From the NCBI GenBank assembly GCA_024224995.1, contig JAAENB010000523.1, positions 1-28,090 on the forward strand: a stretch of DNA of 28,090 nucleotides, in the 5' to 3' direction. Every line of letters starts with the position of its first letter. The stretch's first letter is position 1. The stretch comes from a bacterium (GTDB taxonomy: Bacteria; Spirochaetota; UBA4802; UBA5550). Below are positions 7,229-15,993 of the stretch, one piece after another. Position numbers and translations under genes: made by a program. The notes under the pieces were generated by a model. That model saw only the letters and a list, made by a program, of their open reading frames with translations. It was not told where the DNA came from and made no database searches.

Positions 7229-7239
7229 AGTTACAGCAA
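7213..7239. promoter_or_regulatory. Operator 2, MarR-type 12-3-12 inverted repeat
   Basis: TTGCTATAACTA (7213-7224), spacer ATA and TAGTTACAGCAA (7228-7239) are inverted with one mismatch. This is the same consensus and geometry as operator 1. It sits between the marR-family stop and the hydrolase start, so the hydrolase can be controlled separately from the regulator. Confidence 0.75.
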
Positions 7240-7272
7240 ATAAGTTTGATAAAATTAACGGAGGAATCTCAA

Positions 7273-8391
7273 ATGATGCAAAATCTAACTTTAAAAGAAA
7301 AGCTGACGTTCGGGTTTATTTTTAATGAAAAGCGTGTTTATCATCGATGGTATGGCCGTTTTTTTGTTTTTAAAATGGATTTTGAACGGCTTAAAAGGGT
7401 TGTTGCCCGGGTTAAAAACTGGTATGCCTGGTGTATGGAATGGGCCCGGGAAGGTGAGCACCTGGAAAAACTGGCAGATGAAGCTGCGGCTAATGGGAAT
7501 AATACCCTGGCTATTGGTTTGTTTCATGAGTCTGTTGCCTGTTTTCATATTGGGCAGCATATATTTTTTATTGATGAGGAGCAAAAGGAAAAAGCCCAGG
7601 CACGGGCCCGGACCTGCTATGAGAAAGCTATCTCCCTTTATCCGGAAGAGACAAGGCCCATTCGAATTGAAATTCCTTTTCGTGGTTCTGTGATCCCGGG
7701 CTATTTGAGATTGGCTCCCGCGCCGGGGCAGCCCCTTGTTATCTATCTAAATGGTATGGATAATATTAAAGAGGCGGAGAATCATTTTTTTGGAAGTGCC
7801 ATTTCCGGAGCCGGGCTTAATTTCTTTTGCTTTGACGGACCAGGGCAGGGGGAGATGCGGCAAAGTATGAAGTTTATGCTTGATTATGAAAAGGTTGTTA
7901 GCGCGGTTATTGACTGGTTTGAAAAGAATAACAAGTATACTATCAATCTTAAAAAAATCGCTACTGTTGGCTTTAGCCTGGGCGGTTACCTGGCACCGCT
8001 TGCGGCTGCTCATGACAGGAGAATCTGCTGTACTGTGGGGAATAGCGGGTTTGCCGCTATTGGCGGAGTTCGAGGCGCGAAAAAGCTCAATCCAATATGG
8101 CAGAGAGGGATCAATTATATGACAGGCTGTGAAGACTTTGAAGAGGCAGTTAAAAATTTTGATCTCGATATTACCAGGGCTCCGCGCCTGGATCGGCCGC
8201 TGCTCTTTTTTCACGCGGGCAAAGACGAAGTTATGCCTTCGCCAAAAAAACAGGCAGATACTTTTATGGATTGGGCTGTTGGTGAAAAAGAATTGAGGTT
8301 TTATCCCCATGGGGAGCACTGTACGGTTAATTACCTGGATGAGGTTTTTCCGTATATAATTGATTGGTTGAAAAAGCATTTGTTGGCGTGA
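7273..8391 (+). CDS. Alpha/beta hydrolase (FrsA/acyl-peptidase-like), MarR-controlled
   Basis: This 372-residue protein has an N-terminal helical region of about 130 residues ahead of an alpha/beta-hydrolase core. That is the arrangement of FrsA/DUF1100 proteins, 2,6-dihydroxypseudooxynicotine hydrolase and related C-C or ester hydrolases. The catalytic triad is visible: Ser235 in GFSLGG, Asp318 in GKDEV, His349 in GEHCTV. There is no signal peptide, so it is cytoplasmic. ATG 7273 is chosen because GGAGG lies eight bases upstream; an in-frame TTG at 7246 has no ribosome-binding site. The matching operator suggests it degrades or modifies the compound sensed by the regulator, perhaps an aromatic or ester. 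Substrate is inference only. Confidence 0.85.
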   Translation: MMQNLTLKEKLTFGFIFNEKRVYHRWYGRFFVFKMDFERLKRVVARVKNWYAWCMEWAREGEHLEKLADEAAANGNNTLAIGLFHESVACFHIGQHIFFIDEEQKEKAQARARTCYEKAISLYPEETRPIRIEIPFRGSVIPGYLRLAPAPGQPLVIYLNGMDNIKEAENHFFGSAISGAGLNFFCFDGPGQGEMRQSMKFMLDYEKVVSAVIDWFEKNNKYTINLKKIATVGFSLGGYLAPLAAAHDRRICCTVGNSGFAAIGGVRGAKKLNPIWQRGINYMTGCEDFEEAVKNFDLDITRAPRLDRPLLFFHAGKDEVMPSPKKQADTFMDWAVGEKELRFYPHGEHCTVNYLDEVFPYIIDWLKKHLLA

Positions 8392-8533
8392 TTGGATTGG
8401 TCTGGTGGAGTCAGTTCCTCTGATACCGGGGTCTGTTTCTATCGGCCCCCCAACCCCCTGCACGAAGCGTCTTCACAGAACAAGCCCCATAAGATCCTTG
8501 ACAAAACTCCGTAATTTACTATTGCATGTTTAC

Positions 8534-9373
8534 ATGCCGCTAATAAAGAAAAGCATATTAATATTTATTCTGATAGCTGCAGCGACGGTTTTTTTCTCGT
8601 GTTCCGGAGCAGCGGATTCAATGGAGCTTACACACTGGTCGGTCCTCTACGACCGGGATGACTCGCCGGAGCGGGTTTCTCAAAAAAAGGACTGGAAGCC
8701 TGTTCGGTCCCTGTACCGGCTTGGCATACCCGGTTCGGCTCACGGAAGAGTCAATTACCTGTGGTTGAAAAGTGAATTTTTCACGGACAAAGAACCGGCA
8801 TCGTATTATGGAATTGACCTGGGAAAAACACGCGACAGGGATACGGTCTATATTAATAATAGACCGGTTGGACAAAAGAGCTATACCCGGGGGATAGAAT
8901 GGCATCAGCCCAGCCACTACCGTATTCCAATGGGCATAGTACAAAAAGGAAAGAATATAATCCTTATTCGCCTGGGAGTATATGACAATTTTCCGGCATC
9001 GGTAAAACCGGGGACTGTTTCTATTTATTCAAAAGATGCTTTTGACAGATCCGCTTTTTGGAACGATACCTGGTATAAACAGGTGTTTGTGTGGATGATA
9101 GCCGTATTTACCACGTTGATGATAGTACATCTTATTTTCTTTTTCTTCGACCGGAAGGAGTTGATACTGCTCGTTCTGGCGTTTGGATTCTTTTTATACA
9201 ATATTGTTATCCTTCCCCTGTTCCTTGTTAATACGGGCATGAACATCATCACAATGAGAGAAATCTATAGCGCCCTGCTGCCGCTTATGATTATTTTTAA
9301 GGTAGTCTCAATTACTATTTCTTCGAAATTCGACAAATCAGGACGACAGGCGGCTCTAAAAAAGCTATATTAA
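8534..9373 (+). CDS. Lipoprotein with 7TMR-DISM-like sensor domain, lacking its C-terminal half
   Basis: This 279-residue protein has a lipobox-like signal (FFSC, Cys23). A periplasmic jelly-roll-like region of about 150 residues follows (YYGIDLGKTRDRDTVYINN, HYRIPMGIVQKGKNIILIRL), as in the extracellular domain of 7TMR-DISM receptors. About three membrane helices come next. Family members normally continue to seven helices and a phosphatase, kinase or cyclase output; here the frame stops after SSKFDKSGRQAALKKLY, and the next gene's ribosome-binding site follows within 25 bases. It is therefore probably a 3'-truncated receptor, perhaps a pseudogene. The frame extends upstream to a GTG at 8405, but the signal sequence favours ATG 8534. 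TTGACA at 8498-8503 with a weak TATTGC 16 bp later would put the RNA start almost at that ATG, and no Shine-Dalgarno is seen. Confidence 0.65.
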   Translation: MPLIKKSILIFILIAAATVFFSCSGAADSMELTHWSVLYDRDDSPERVSQKKDWKPVRSLYRLGIPGSAHGRVNYLWLKSEFFTDKEPASYYGIDLGKTRDRDTVYINNRPVGQKSYTRGIEWHQPSHYRIPMGIVQKGKNIILIRLGVYDNFPASVKPGTVSIYSKDAFDRSAFWNDTWYKQVFVWMIAVFTTLMIVHLIFFFFDRKELILLVLAFGFFLYNIVILPLFLVNTGMNIITMREIYSALLPLMIIFKVVSITISSKFDKSGRQAALKKLY

Positions 9374-9405
9374 ATAATATCAAAAAACAGTACAGGAGTT
9401 AGTTT

Positions 9406-10389
9406 ATGAAACGGGTATTAATAGTTATAGGCTTTTTTCTCTTAATTATCCTCATTGTAGTTGTTACTGTTGGGGTAAAGTTTTCTTCGCTCTCACCGAA
9501 GCTGGTGAAGGGAGAGTACCGGATCTATCCATCTGAAGAAGGGTATAACAAGATGATGGCGGTTTACCGGGATTACCTGGCCGGCTGGAACGTGCCCTTC
9601 CGGGAAGTTGATGTGGATACTTCCCTGGGAAAAACCCATGTTATAATAAGCGGAGAAAATAACAAAAAACCCCTGGTGCTGCTTCATGGCAGCGGGGCCA
9701 ACTCCGCCATAAACTGGAAGCCTTACGCCGCCCATTTTAGTAAAAATTTTACTGTATATGCCGTGGATATCATCGGCCAGCCCGGGAAGAGCAGGCTTCT
9801 CAAACTGCCGAAAACCCCGGAGGATTATACGCGCTGGTTAAACGAGGTTTACACGGGCCTGGAACTAAAAAAAGCTTCGCTCATTGGAGCTTCTTACGGC
9901 GGCTTTATTGCCCATTGGTTCCTTCATCATTATCCCGGTAAAGTGGATAAACTGGCCATGTTCTCGTTCGCCCCCACAAAAGAGGGAGTTCCCGTTTCAA
10001 CTGCGGCACGCATGATATACTACGCCATATTCAACAGCCGCTCCAACATGCGAAAAGCAATGGTATGGTATAACAACGGCCCATTTAAGAGCCGGGAATA
10101 TGAAAAGGAAATGATCGACCTGGTTCTGGAAACCTACGAGTACACCAGGTCGCATCTAATTGTTCCCACTTTTTTGCCGGAGCAGGCCATAAAAAAGATC
10201 AGCTCCCCGGTGCTCATAATCCTGGGTGAACATGACGTTGTTTACAACGCGAAAAAATCACGTGATTATTGCGAAGAGACAAACCCGCTTATTCGTTTTG
10301 ACGTAGTCCCGGGCGCCGGTCATATCCTGGGAGTGGAACCGGAAAGCGCGAATACAATAAAGACAAAAATTCTGGATTTCTTATTATAA
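9406..10389 (+). CDS. Membrane-anchored alpha/beta-fold hydrolase
   Basis: This protein of 327 residues has an N-terminal hydrophobic segment (residues 4-27, VLIVIGFFLLIILIVVVTVG) that should act as an uncleaved anchor or signal, with the rest outside the cytoplasm. The core has an oxyanion HGSG motif, nucleophile Ser163 in GASYGG, Asp277 in GEHDVV and His306 in GAGH, so the triad is complete. It resembles the broad MhpC/esterase-type alpha/beta-hydrolase family. ATG 9406 has AGGAG seven bases upstream. It lies 32 bp after the truncated receptor gene and may share its transcript. Substrate unknown. Confidence 0.85.
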   Translation: MKRVLIVIGFFLLIILIVVVTVGVKFSSLSPKLVKGEYRIYPSEEGYNKMMAVYRDYLAGWNVPFREVDVDTSLGKTHVIISGENNKKPLVLLHGSGANSAINWKPYAAHFSKNFTVYAVDIIGQPGKSRLLKLPKTPEDYTRWLNEVYTGLELKKASLIGASYGGFIAHWFLHHYPGKVDKLAMFSFAPTKEGVPVSTAARMIYYAIFNSRSNMRKAMVWYNNGPFKSREYEKEMIDLVLETYEYTRSHLIVPTFLPEQAIKKISSPVLIILGEHDVVYNAKKSRDYCEETNPLIRFDVVPGAGHILGVEPESANTIKTKILDFLL

Positions 10390-10401
10390 TTATATAATAA
10401 T

Positions 10402-10429
10402 TTGACATATTTTTCTTCTATGCTAGAAT
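10402..10429 (+). promoter_or_regulatory. Promoter upstream of the truncated kinase giant
   Basis: TTGACA (10402-10407), a 16-bp spacer and TAGAAT (10424-10429) with a TGC extended -10 make one of the best promoters in the window. It lies directly against the point where homology to the kinase domain begins (about 10440), so the truncated gene is probably transcribed. Confidence 0.65.
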
Positions 10430-10454
10430 TCTAATATGCAGAGAATTCAGACTG

Positions 10455-13400
10455 TTGCAAACCATAGATCACCAATTTGTTCTCAAATCTATTGAGTTTA
10501 TTAAAACAGCAGATATTTACGCCATTGTTCTTGAGGACTTTAAAGGGGTTTCTCTTAAAGAATTATTAAAAGAAAAAAAGTTTGATATTAATATTTTTTT
10601 GGGTATTGCCATAAAAGTTGCCACAGCTCTTGGACACCTGCATAAGCATAATATTGTACACCTGGACATAAAACCGGCCAATATCCTTTCAACCCGGGAT
10701 TTTAACTCCGTAAAGATAAGCGACTTTGGCATCTCACAAATACTAACCCACGAAAACGAAAATTTGTATAATCCCTACGTTATTGAAGGAACAATGGTCT
10801 ACATCTCTCCGGAGCAGACGGGCCGCATGAATCGAGAAGTAGACTATCGCTCGGATCTCTATTCCCTGGGGATTTCCTTTTATGAAATGCTCACGGGCAT
10901 TGTTCCCTTTACCTCCGATGATCCCATGGAACTCATACACTCCCATATTGCCCGGGTTCCGGTATTGCCCGATAAACTGAATCTCTCCGTACCCAAAGTC
11001 ATTTCAAAAATTGTAATGAAACTGCTGTCTAAAAAAGCGGAAGAACGCTACCGGAACAGGTTTAATTTTGCTTTTAGAAATTTTACCGCGGCCCTGGCAA
11101 AAAAAGAACATCCCCTTATTCTTTTTCTTGATGATATGCAATGGGTTGATTCCGCAAGCATGAATCTGCTGACAATGCTTTTCTCCGATATGGAAATAGA
11201 TAATTTGTATGCCATCTGTGCCTACAGGGATAATGAAGTAGATGAGACCCATGTTTTTACCCGGTCCCTTGAAGAAATAAAAAAAACAGGACAAACCATT
11301 AAAACCATTTCCCTGTCTCCTCTTACTGCCGTAAGTGTAAACAGGTTTATTTCCGAGATTACGCACGGTGAAGAAAAATTAACATTGCCCCTTGCCGAAA
11401 TTGTGTGTAAAAAAACAGAGGGCAATCCTTTTTTTGTTAACCAGTTTCTGAAAACGCTCCATAGTGAGGGGATTCTCAATGTAGACCCTGAACATGGTTG
11501 GAAATGGGATATTCAACGGGTTCGGGAAATGCAGGTTACGGACAATGTTGTTGATCTTCTTGCTCATACTATTACCCATCTTCCCGTAAAGACGCGTGAG
11601 ATTTTAAGAATGTGCGCCTGCATTGGAAATCGTTTTGATCTTGAAACCCTGTCGAACATTAAGGATATCTCTATTGAAGAAGCCCTTGATGAGATTACTC
11701 CTGCACTGGAAAATGAGATTCTCCGGCTTTCCGGTGATATGTACCATTTCCGGCATGACCGTACACAGGAAGCGGCCTATTCTATTATTGATACTAATGA
11801 AAAAAAGCTGCTCCATTACCGTATTGGGAACTGGTTTTTAAAACAAACTCCGGAGAAGCATCTGCGGGAAAAGATAATTTACATTGTTGATCAGCTTAAC
11901 GCGGGCAGATCCCTGGCAAAAACAGCAGAAGAGAAAGACCATCTCGCCCGGCTTAATCTGCAAGCGGGAATGCAGGCTTTCTCATCTGCTGCCTATGAAA
12001 GCGCGCTGAATTATGAAACAACCGGGATTGATCTTCTTGGGACCGGTTGCTGGGAAAAAAAGCATGAGTTAAGTTTTGCTCTTCATCGTTCAGCAGCTGA
12101 AGCGGCTTACTTAAGCGGCAGGTATGATACTTTTCAAAAGATATCGGAAGGGATACTTGAAAACACTGTTTCTCCCCTGGAAAAGGTAAAGATATATGAA
12201 TTAAAAGTATTAACCTGTACGGCAGAGAACAAACCATTTGAAGCGGTACAAATTGGGGTCAAAAGCGTAAACATGCTGGGAATACGGCTGCCGGAAAAAC
12301 CGCGCTTGTACCATCTTCTTTTTGGATTGTTGAAAGCGAAGATAGTAATAATTGGTAAAACAAAAGAAGAATTTCTCAATCTGCCGGAGATGAAAGATCC
12401 TGTTCTGTTGGCAGTTATGCATATTCTGGCTGTTCTTGCCTTACCTGCATATTGGGCTGCTCCCGCGTTTCTTCCAATAATGGCTTTCAAATTCATTATT
12501 CTTACGGCAAAACAGGGCAACTCTTCACGGGCTCCTTTTGGATACGCCTCGTATGGGTCTATTCTCTGCAGCCTCGGACAAATAGAAGAAAGCTATGATT
12601 TTGGGGAACTGGTGCTCGAACTTGTTCAAGATCCCGTTTATTATGGGCAATATGCCATGAGCCATTATACTGTCAATACATTGATCCGGCACTGGAAAGT
12701 GCACCTGAGAGAAACTATAGAGCCGCTTCTCTTCGCGTACCACGCGGGACTTGAAACCGGTGATTTTGAATGGTCATCTATCAGCCTGGTTCAAGCCAGT
12801 CTGTATTCATATAACGCGGGATATGGTCTTAAAAAATTAGAAACGGAATGTCTGGAAAATACAAAGAAAATAATTAAGCTCAATCAAAAAAATATTGAAA
12901 TTCGAATACAGATTCTCCACCAGACGATTCTTATCCTGAGAGGCAAAGACAGCTACTCATCTCAATTGAACGGTTCTGTTTTTAATGAAGGTGAAACGCT
13001 TTCCGCTCTTATTGAAACCGGAGATAGATCAAACATCTCTTATATCGATATAAACAAACTTGTTTTAAGTTTCCTGTTTCATGAGTATCGCCATGGCCTG
13101 CCTCTTTTAAAAAAGGAAAAAGAAATACTTGAAGCGTTGATGTGTCTTTATGAAACCATAATTTTTTATTTTTACGGCTCTTTGACCTGTCTTGCTCTCT
13201 ATTCATACGATCCCGAATACCGGGGAAAGAAATATCTTTTACGGCAGGTTAAAAAATACCTCAAGAAAATTAAAAAATGGGCCCGCCATGCTCCAATGAA
13301 CCATCTGCATAAATACTTCCTTGTTAAAGCTGAGCTTGCCCGGGTCCAAAAACAAAAGACGCGCGCTATTGAATATTACGAACGTGCTATTGAAGGAGCC

Positions 13401-14960
13401 CGGGAAAACAAATTTCATCATGAAGAGGCTCTTGCCAATGAATTGGCTGCCCGCTTCTGGTTTGAACAGGGCAGCAACACGTATGGAGCAATACATATAC
13501 GGGAAGCCGTGCGGTGTTACTTTGAGTGGGGATGCTATGCCAGGGTGAAACAATTGGAAAAGCTCTATCCCCATCTTATTTCGGGACTGTTAATCCATCC
13601 TGCTGCCGAAAGCAAAGAGGATACCGGTACGCTCTCTTCTACGGGAACCGCCGGAAGCAGTACTACCCTGGGTCTTGACCTGGCATCAATCATTAAAACC
13701 TCGCAGGCTCTTTCAAGTGAAGTTGACCTGGAAAAGCTGCTTAAGAGAATTATGAAAGTAGCGATTGAAAACGCGGGCGCGGAAAAAGGATATTTCATCC
13801 TCACGAATGAGGAAGACGGCCGGCTCTACATTGAAGCCTCAGGAGGAATTACTGAACAGGTGTCTGTTCTGCAATCAATTCCCGTGGACGGGAATTCCTC
13901 TCTTCCGTTGACGATTATCAATTATGTGGATAAAACAGATGAAGCGGTTGTGCTTCATAACGCGGAACGCGATGAACGGTTTTTAAAAGATCCGTACATC
14001 TTAAAAAATAAATCGCACTCAATCCTCTGTATGCCGTTCCGCTATAAGGGAAGCATCGACGGGATCCTTTATCTTGAGAATAACCTGGCCGCGGGAGTTT
14101 TTACGCCGGAGCGAATTGAGCTTTTGCAAATATTTTCTTCTCAGGCCGCTATTTCCATTGAAAATTCACGTCTCCTGGCGCACCGGGAAAAAGCTGCCCG
14201 TCTTAATACGGAAATGCAAATTGCCGCGAATATTCAAACGTCGCTGCTTCCGCGTAATCCTGTTCTGCCCGGTTTTGAAGTGACTGCCTATATGAAACCG
14301 GCAAACAGGGTGGGGGGCGATTACTATGATTTCATCAGTACTCCGGAAAACGACTGGGTTATTATTGGGGATGTTTCCGGGCATGGGGTTCCTGCCGGGC
14401 TGGTTATGATGATGGTTCAGACCCTTATTCAGGGCGTTTTACGGAATATGCACGATATCAGTCCTTCAAAACTTTTATGCTTTGTAAATGAAGCTGTCCG
14501 GTATAATATCAAACTCATGAAACAGGACAAGTATATGACAATCCATGCCCTGTTATTTGAAAAAAATGAAAATAAAGCGGGTATTACCTATTCCGGTCAG
14601 CATCTGGATTTATTGATATATCGAAGCGCTGCGGGCACGGTAGAACGAATTGAAACGCGAGGAGCCTGGATTGGGCTCTGGGACAATCTTGATGAATTTT
14701 TAGAAGATAAATCGTTCTCTCTCTTTTCCGGTGATGTTCTTTTTCTCCATACCGATGGTATTACGGAATCCTGGAAAAAAGGAAGTATTAAACATCAGCG
14801 CGATCCTCAGCTGGAAATGTTCGGAGAGGCCAGGCTCATTAATATTTTATCTCAAAACGGACGCCGTTCAACCAATGAAATACAGGCTGCCGTTCTTAAA
14901 GAGCTTGACGAGTTCGATCCTATTGATGATATTACTATGGTGATATTAAAAAAAGAATAG
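10455..14960 (+). CDS. Ser/Thr kinase-AAA-GAF-SpoIIE phosphatase giant, missing kinase N-lobe and Walker A region
   Basis: This 1501-residue multidomain signalling protein starts inside a protein-kinase domain. The catalytic loop HLDIKPAN (69-76), DFG (90-92) and SPEQTGR are present, but the Gly-rich loop and ATP-binding Lys are missing. After LLSKKAEERY (to residue 199) it jumps directly to the segment before Walker B (LFLDDMQWVD, 223-232). The AAA Walker A and about 250 residues normal for this family are therefore gone. A winged-helix/TPR-like helical region follows (about 350-1040), then a GAF domain (about 1075-1240), a coiled coil and a SpoIIE phosphatase with VGGDYYD (from 1286), DVSGHG (1306-1311) and a terminal DD (1491-1492). 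Phosphatase activity may remain; kinase and ATPase activity seem unlikely. The TTG start is uncertain: the frame is open from 10401 and homology extends upstream of it. No Shine-Dalgarno is visible. It forms an operon with the next gene. Confidence 0.85.
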   Translation: MQTIDHQFVLKSIEFIKTADIYAIVLEDFKGVSLKELLKEKKFDINIFLGIAIKVATALGHLHKHNIVHLDIKPANILSTRDFNSVKISDFGISQILTHENENLYNPYVIEGTMVYISPEQTGRMNREVDYRSDLYSLGISFYEMLTGIVPFTSDDPMELIHSHIARVPVLPDKLNLSVPKVISKIVMKLLSKKAEERYRNRFNFAFRNFTAALAKKEHPLILFLDDMQWVDSASMNLLTMLFSDMEIDNLYAICAYRDNEVDETHVFTRSLEEIKKTGQTIKTISLSPLTAVSVNRFISEITHGEEKLTLPLAEIVCKKTEGNPFFVNQFLKTLHSEGILNVDPEHGWKWDIQRVREMQVTDNVVDLLAHTITHLPVKTREILRMCACIGNRFDLETLSNIKDISIEEALDEITPALENEILRLSGDMYHFRHDRTQEAAYSIIDTNEKKLLHYRIGNWFLKQTPEKHLREKIIYIVDQLNAGRSLAKTAEEKDHLARLNLQAGMQAFSSAAYESALNYETTGIDLLGTGCWEKKHELSFALHRSAAEAAYLSGRYDTFQKISEGILENTVSPLEKVKIYELKVLTCTAENKPFEAVQIGVKSVNMLGIRLPEKPRLYHLLFGLLKAKIVIIGKTKEEFLNLPEMKDPVLLAVMHILAVLALPAYWAAPAFLPIMAFKFIILTAKQGNSSRAPFGYASYGSILCSLGQIEESYDFGELVLELVQDPVYYGQYAMSHYTVNTLIRHWKVHLRETIEPLLFAYHAGLETGDFEWSSISLVQASLYSYNAGYGLKKLETECLENTKKIIKLNQKNIEIRIQILHQTILILRGKDSYSSQLNGSVFNEGETLSALIETGDRSNISYIDINKLVLSFLFHEYRHGLPLLKKEKEILEALMCLYETIIFYFYGSLTCLALYSYDPEYRGKKYLLRQVKKYLKKIKKWARHAPMNHLHKYFLVKAELARVQKQKTRAIEYYERAIEGARENKFHHEEALANELAARFWFEQGSNTYGAIHIREAVRCYFEWGCYARVKQLEKLYPHLISGLLIHPAAESKEDTGTLSSTGTAGSSTTLGLDLASIIKTSQALSSEVDLEKLLKRIMKVAIENAGAEKGYFILTNEEDGRLYIEASGGITEQVSVLQSIPVDGNSSLPLTIINYVDKTDEAVVLHNAERDERFLKDPYILKNKSHSILCMPFRYKGSIDGILYLENNLAAGVFTPERIELLQIFSSQAAISIENSRLLAHREKAARLNTEMQIAANIQTSLLPRNPVLPGFEVTAYMKPANRVGGDYYDFISTPENDWVIIGDVSGHGVPAGLVMMMVQTLIQGVLRNMHDISPSKLLCFVNEAVRYNIKLMKQDKYMTIHALLFEKNENKAGITYSGQHLDLLIYRSAAGTVERIETRGAWIGLWDNLDEFLEDKSFSLFSGDVLFLHTDGITESWKKGSIKHQRDPQLEMFGEARLINILSQNGRRSTNEIQAAVLKELDEFDPIDDITMVILKKE

Positions 14961-14971
14961 GCGAGGGTTTT

Positions 14972-15901
14972 ATGAATAAAGAAATCATCGATTGGCTGCT
15001 GGAAGGCCCGCAGTGGATGCAATACGCGGTGAAAAAGCAATTGCTGAATAAACGTGCTGCCGCTTCAAAGGCAGCACAGGATTCTTCTATAATCGAGATT
15101 TTAAAAATACTAAAAGATAGAGACGCCGGGTTTCCGGCTTTTAACAAGGATCACGTGCCCTATACCGGGAACCTGTTCTGGTTTTTGTTCTTTTTGGCGG
15201 ATATTGGATTCACTACGAAAGATTTGAACCTGGAAAAGGAGATAGATACTATTCTCGCTCTTCAATCTCCCGACGGCAGGTACATTCTTTCGAAGGAGAT
15301 GAAACCGGACTATTTTTGTATCTCTTCTATCCTTTTAACTGCTGTAATCAAAATGAACGGCGGGATTGATGCCCGGTTGGAAAACCATATTGCCGGCATC
15401 CGTGGATTCCAGCGCCTCGATGGCGGTTGGCATTGCGCGAAAAATCGTGCTGTTGGCGCGAAGTTGGAGCAGACGGATTCCTGTCCTATGGATAATCTGA
15501 ATATTCTCATGCTGCTCGCGCAATTAGATAAAAACAGAACTGATCCCGCGTTAAACGGCGCCATTGATCTTTTGCTGACGCATTGGGACAAAAGAGACGA
15601 AAAGTGGCGCCCATACGGTTTTGGCGTGGGAACGCAATTTAGAAAGCTTCACTATCCCGCTGCCAAATACGGGATCTTAAGGGTTTTGGATGTTTTATCC
15701 CTTTTTCCGTACGCGGTTAAAAACAAAAGTTTTCAAAGTATGACGGATGTTGTGCGGGAAAAGTCATTGGATGGAAAATATACTGCCGAGTCTGTTACGA
15801 AACATTTTTCGAATTTTGATTTCGGACAGAAAAAGGAACCCAGCCGCTGGATTACGTTTTTGATTCAGCGAATTGAGAAACGGATCGCTCTTGTGGAGTA
15901 A
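14972..15901 (+). CDS. Alpha/alpha-toroid protein (prenyltransferase/squalene-cyclase repeat fold)
   Basis: This 309-residue protein contains repeats typical of the terpene-cyclase/prenyltransferase toroid: LALQSPDGRYIL and GFQRLDGGWHC, each with a Q-x2-DG-x-W/Y element, followed by helical repeats. The DxDD motif of squalene-hopene cyclases is not seen and the length is about half theirs, so it is unlikely to be a full cyclase. GAGGG lies before ATG 14972, and only 11 bp separate it from the kinase-AAA-phosphatase gene, so the two are almost certainly co-transcribed. There is no signal peptide. The function is unknown; a binding or regulatory role linked to the giant is conceivable but not shown. 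Confidence 0.7.
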   Translation: MNKEIIDWLLEGPQWMQYAVKKQLLNKRAAASKAAQDSSIIEILKILKDRDAGFPAFNKDHVPYTGNLFWFLFFLADIGFTTKDLNLEKEIDTILALQSPDGRYILSKEMKPDYFCISSILLTAVIKMNGGIDARLENHIAGIRGFQRLDGGWHCAKNRAVGAKLEQTDSCPMDNLNILMLLAQLDKNRTDPALNGAIDLLLTHWDKRDEKWRPYGFGVGTQFRKLHYPAAKYGILRVLDVLSLFPYAVKNKSFQSMTDVVREKSLDGKYTAESVTKHFSNFDFGQKKEPSRWITFLIQRIEKRIALVE

Positions 15902-15991
15902 TGCAGCTCGGGGTTGGGTTTCTTAAGAGCAACTGACCCGGCTGGGCCGGGAAAAAATACGGAAGAAACGAAATGCTATTGCGAGCTGCAT
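15901..15991. repeat. Inverted 10-mers bracketing the first type A unit
   Basis: ATGCAGCTCG (15901-15910) and CGAGCTGCAT (15982-15991) are exact reverse complements on either side of the GTTTCT...AGAAAC unit. The right copy also occurs at 28020-28029, in the equivalent place before the third hairpin. Confidence 0.7.
15918..15969 (+). repeat. Dispersed unit type A, copy 1
   Basis: The unit starts GTTTCTTAAGAG and ends AGAAAC; the outer six bases are inverted. Inside is a G/C hairpin (CCCGGC with GCCGGG, 15937-15951) followed by AAAAAATA. The copy at 27957-28007 has the same boundaries and A run but a different hairpin. The hairpin precedes A rather than T residues, so it is not a terminator for plus-strand transcription. 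Confidence 0.75.
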
Positions 15992-15993
15992 CC

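Noticed and set aside
7747..8463. Long minus-strand frame opposite the MarR-controlled hydrolase
   Set aside because: It is antisense to a gene with a complete catalytic triad; no family resemblance or start signal.
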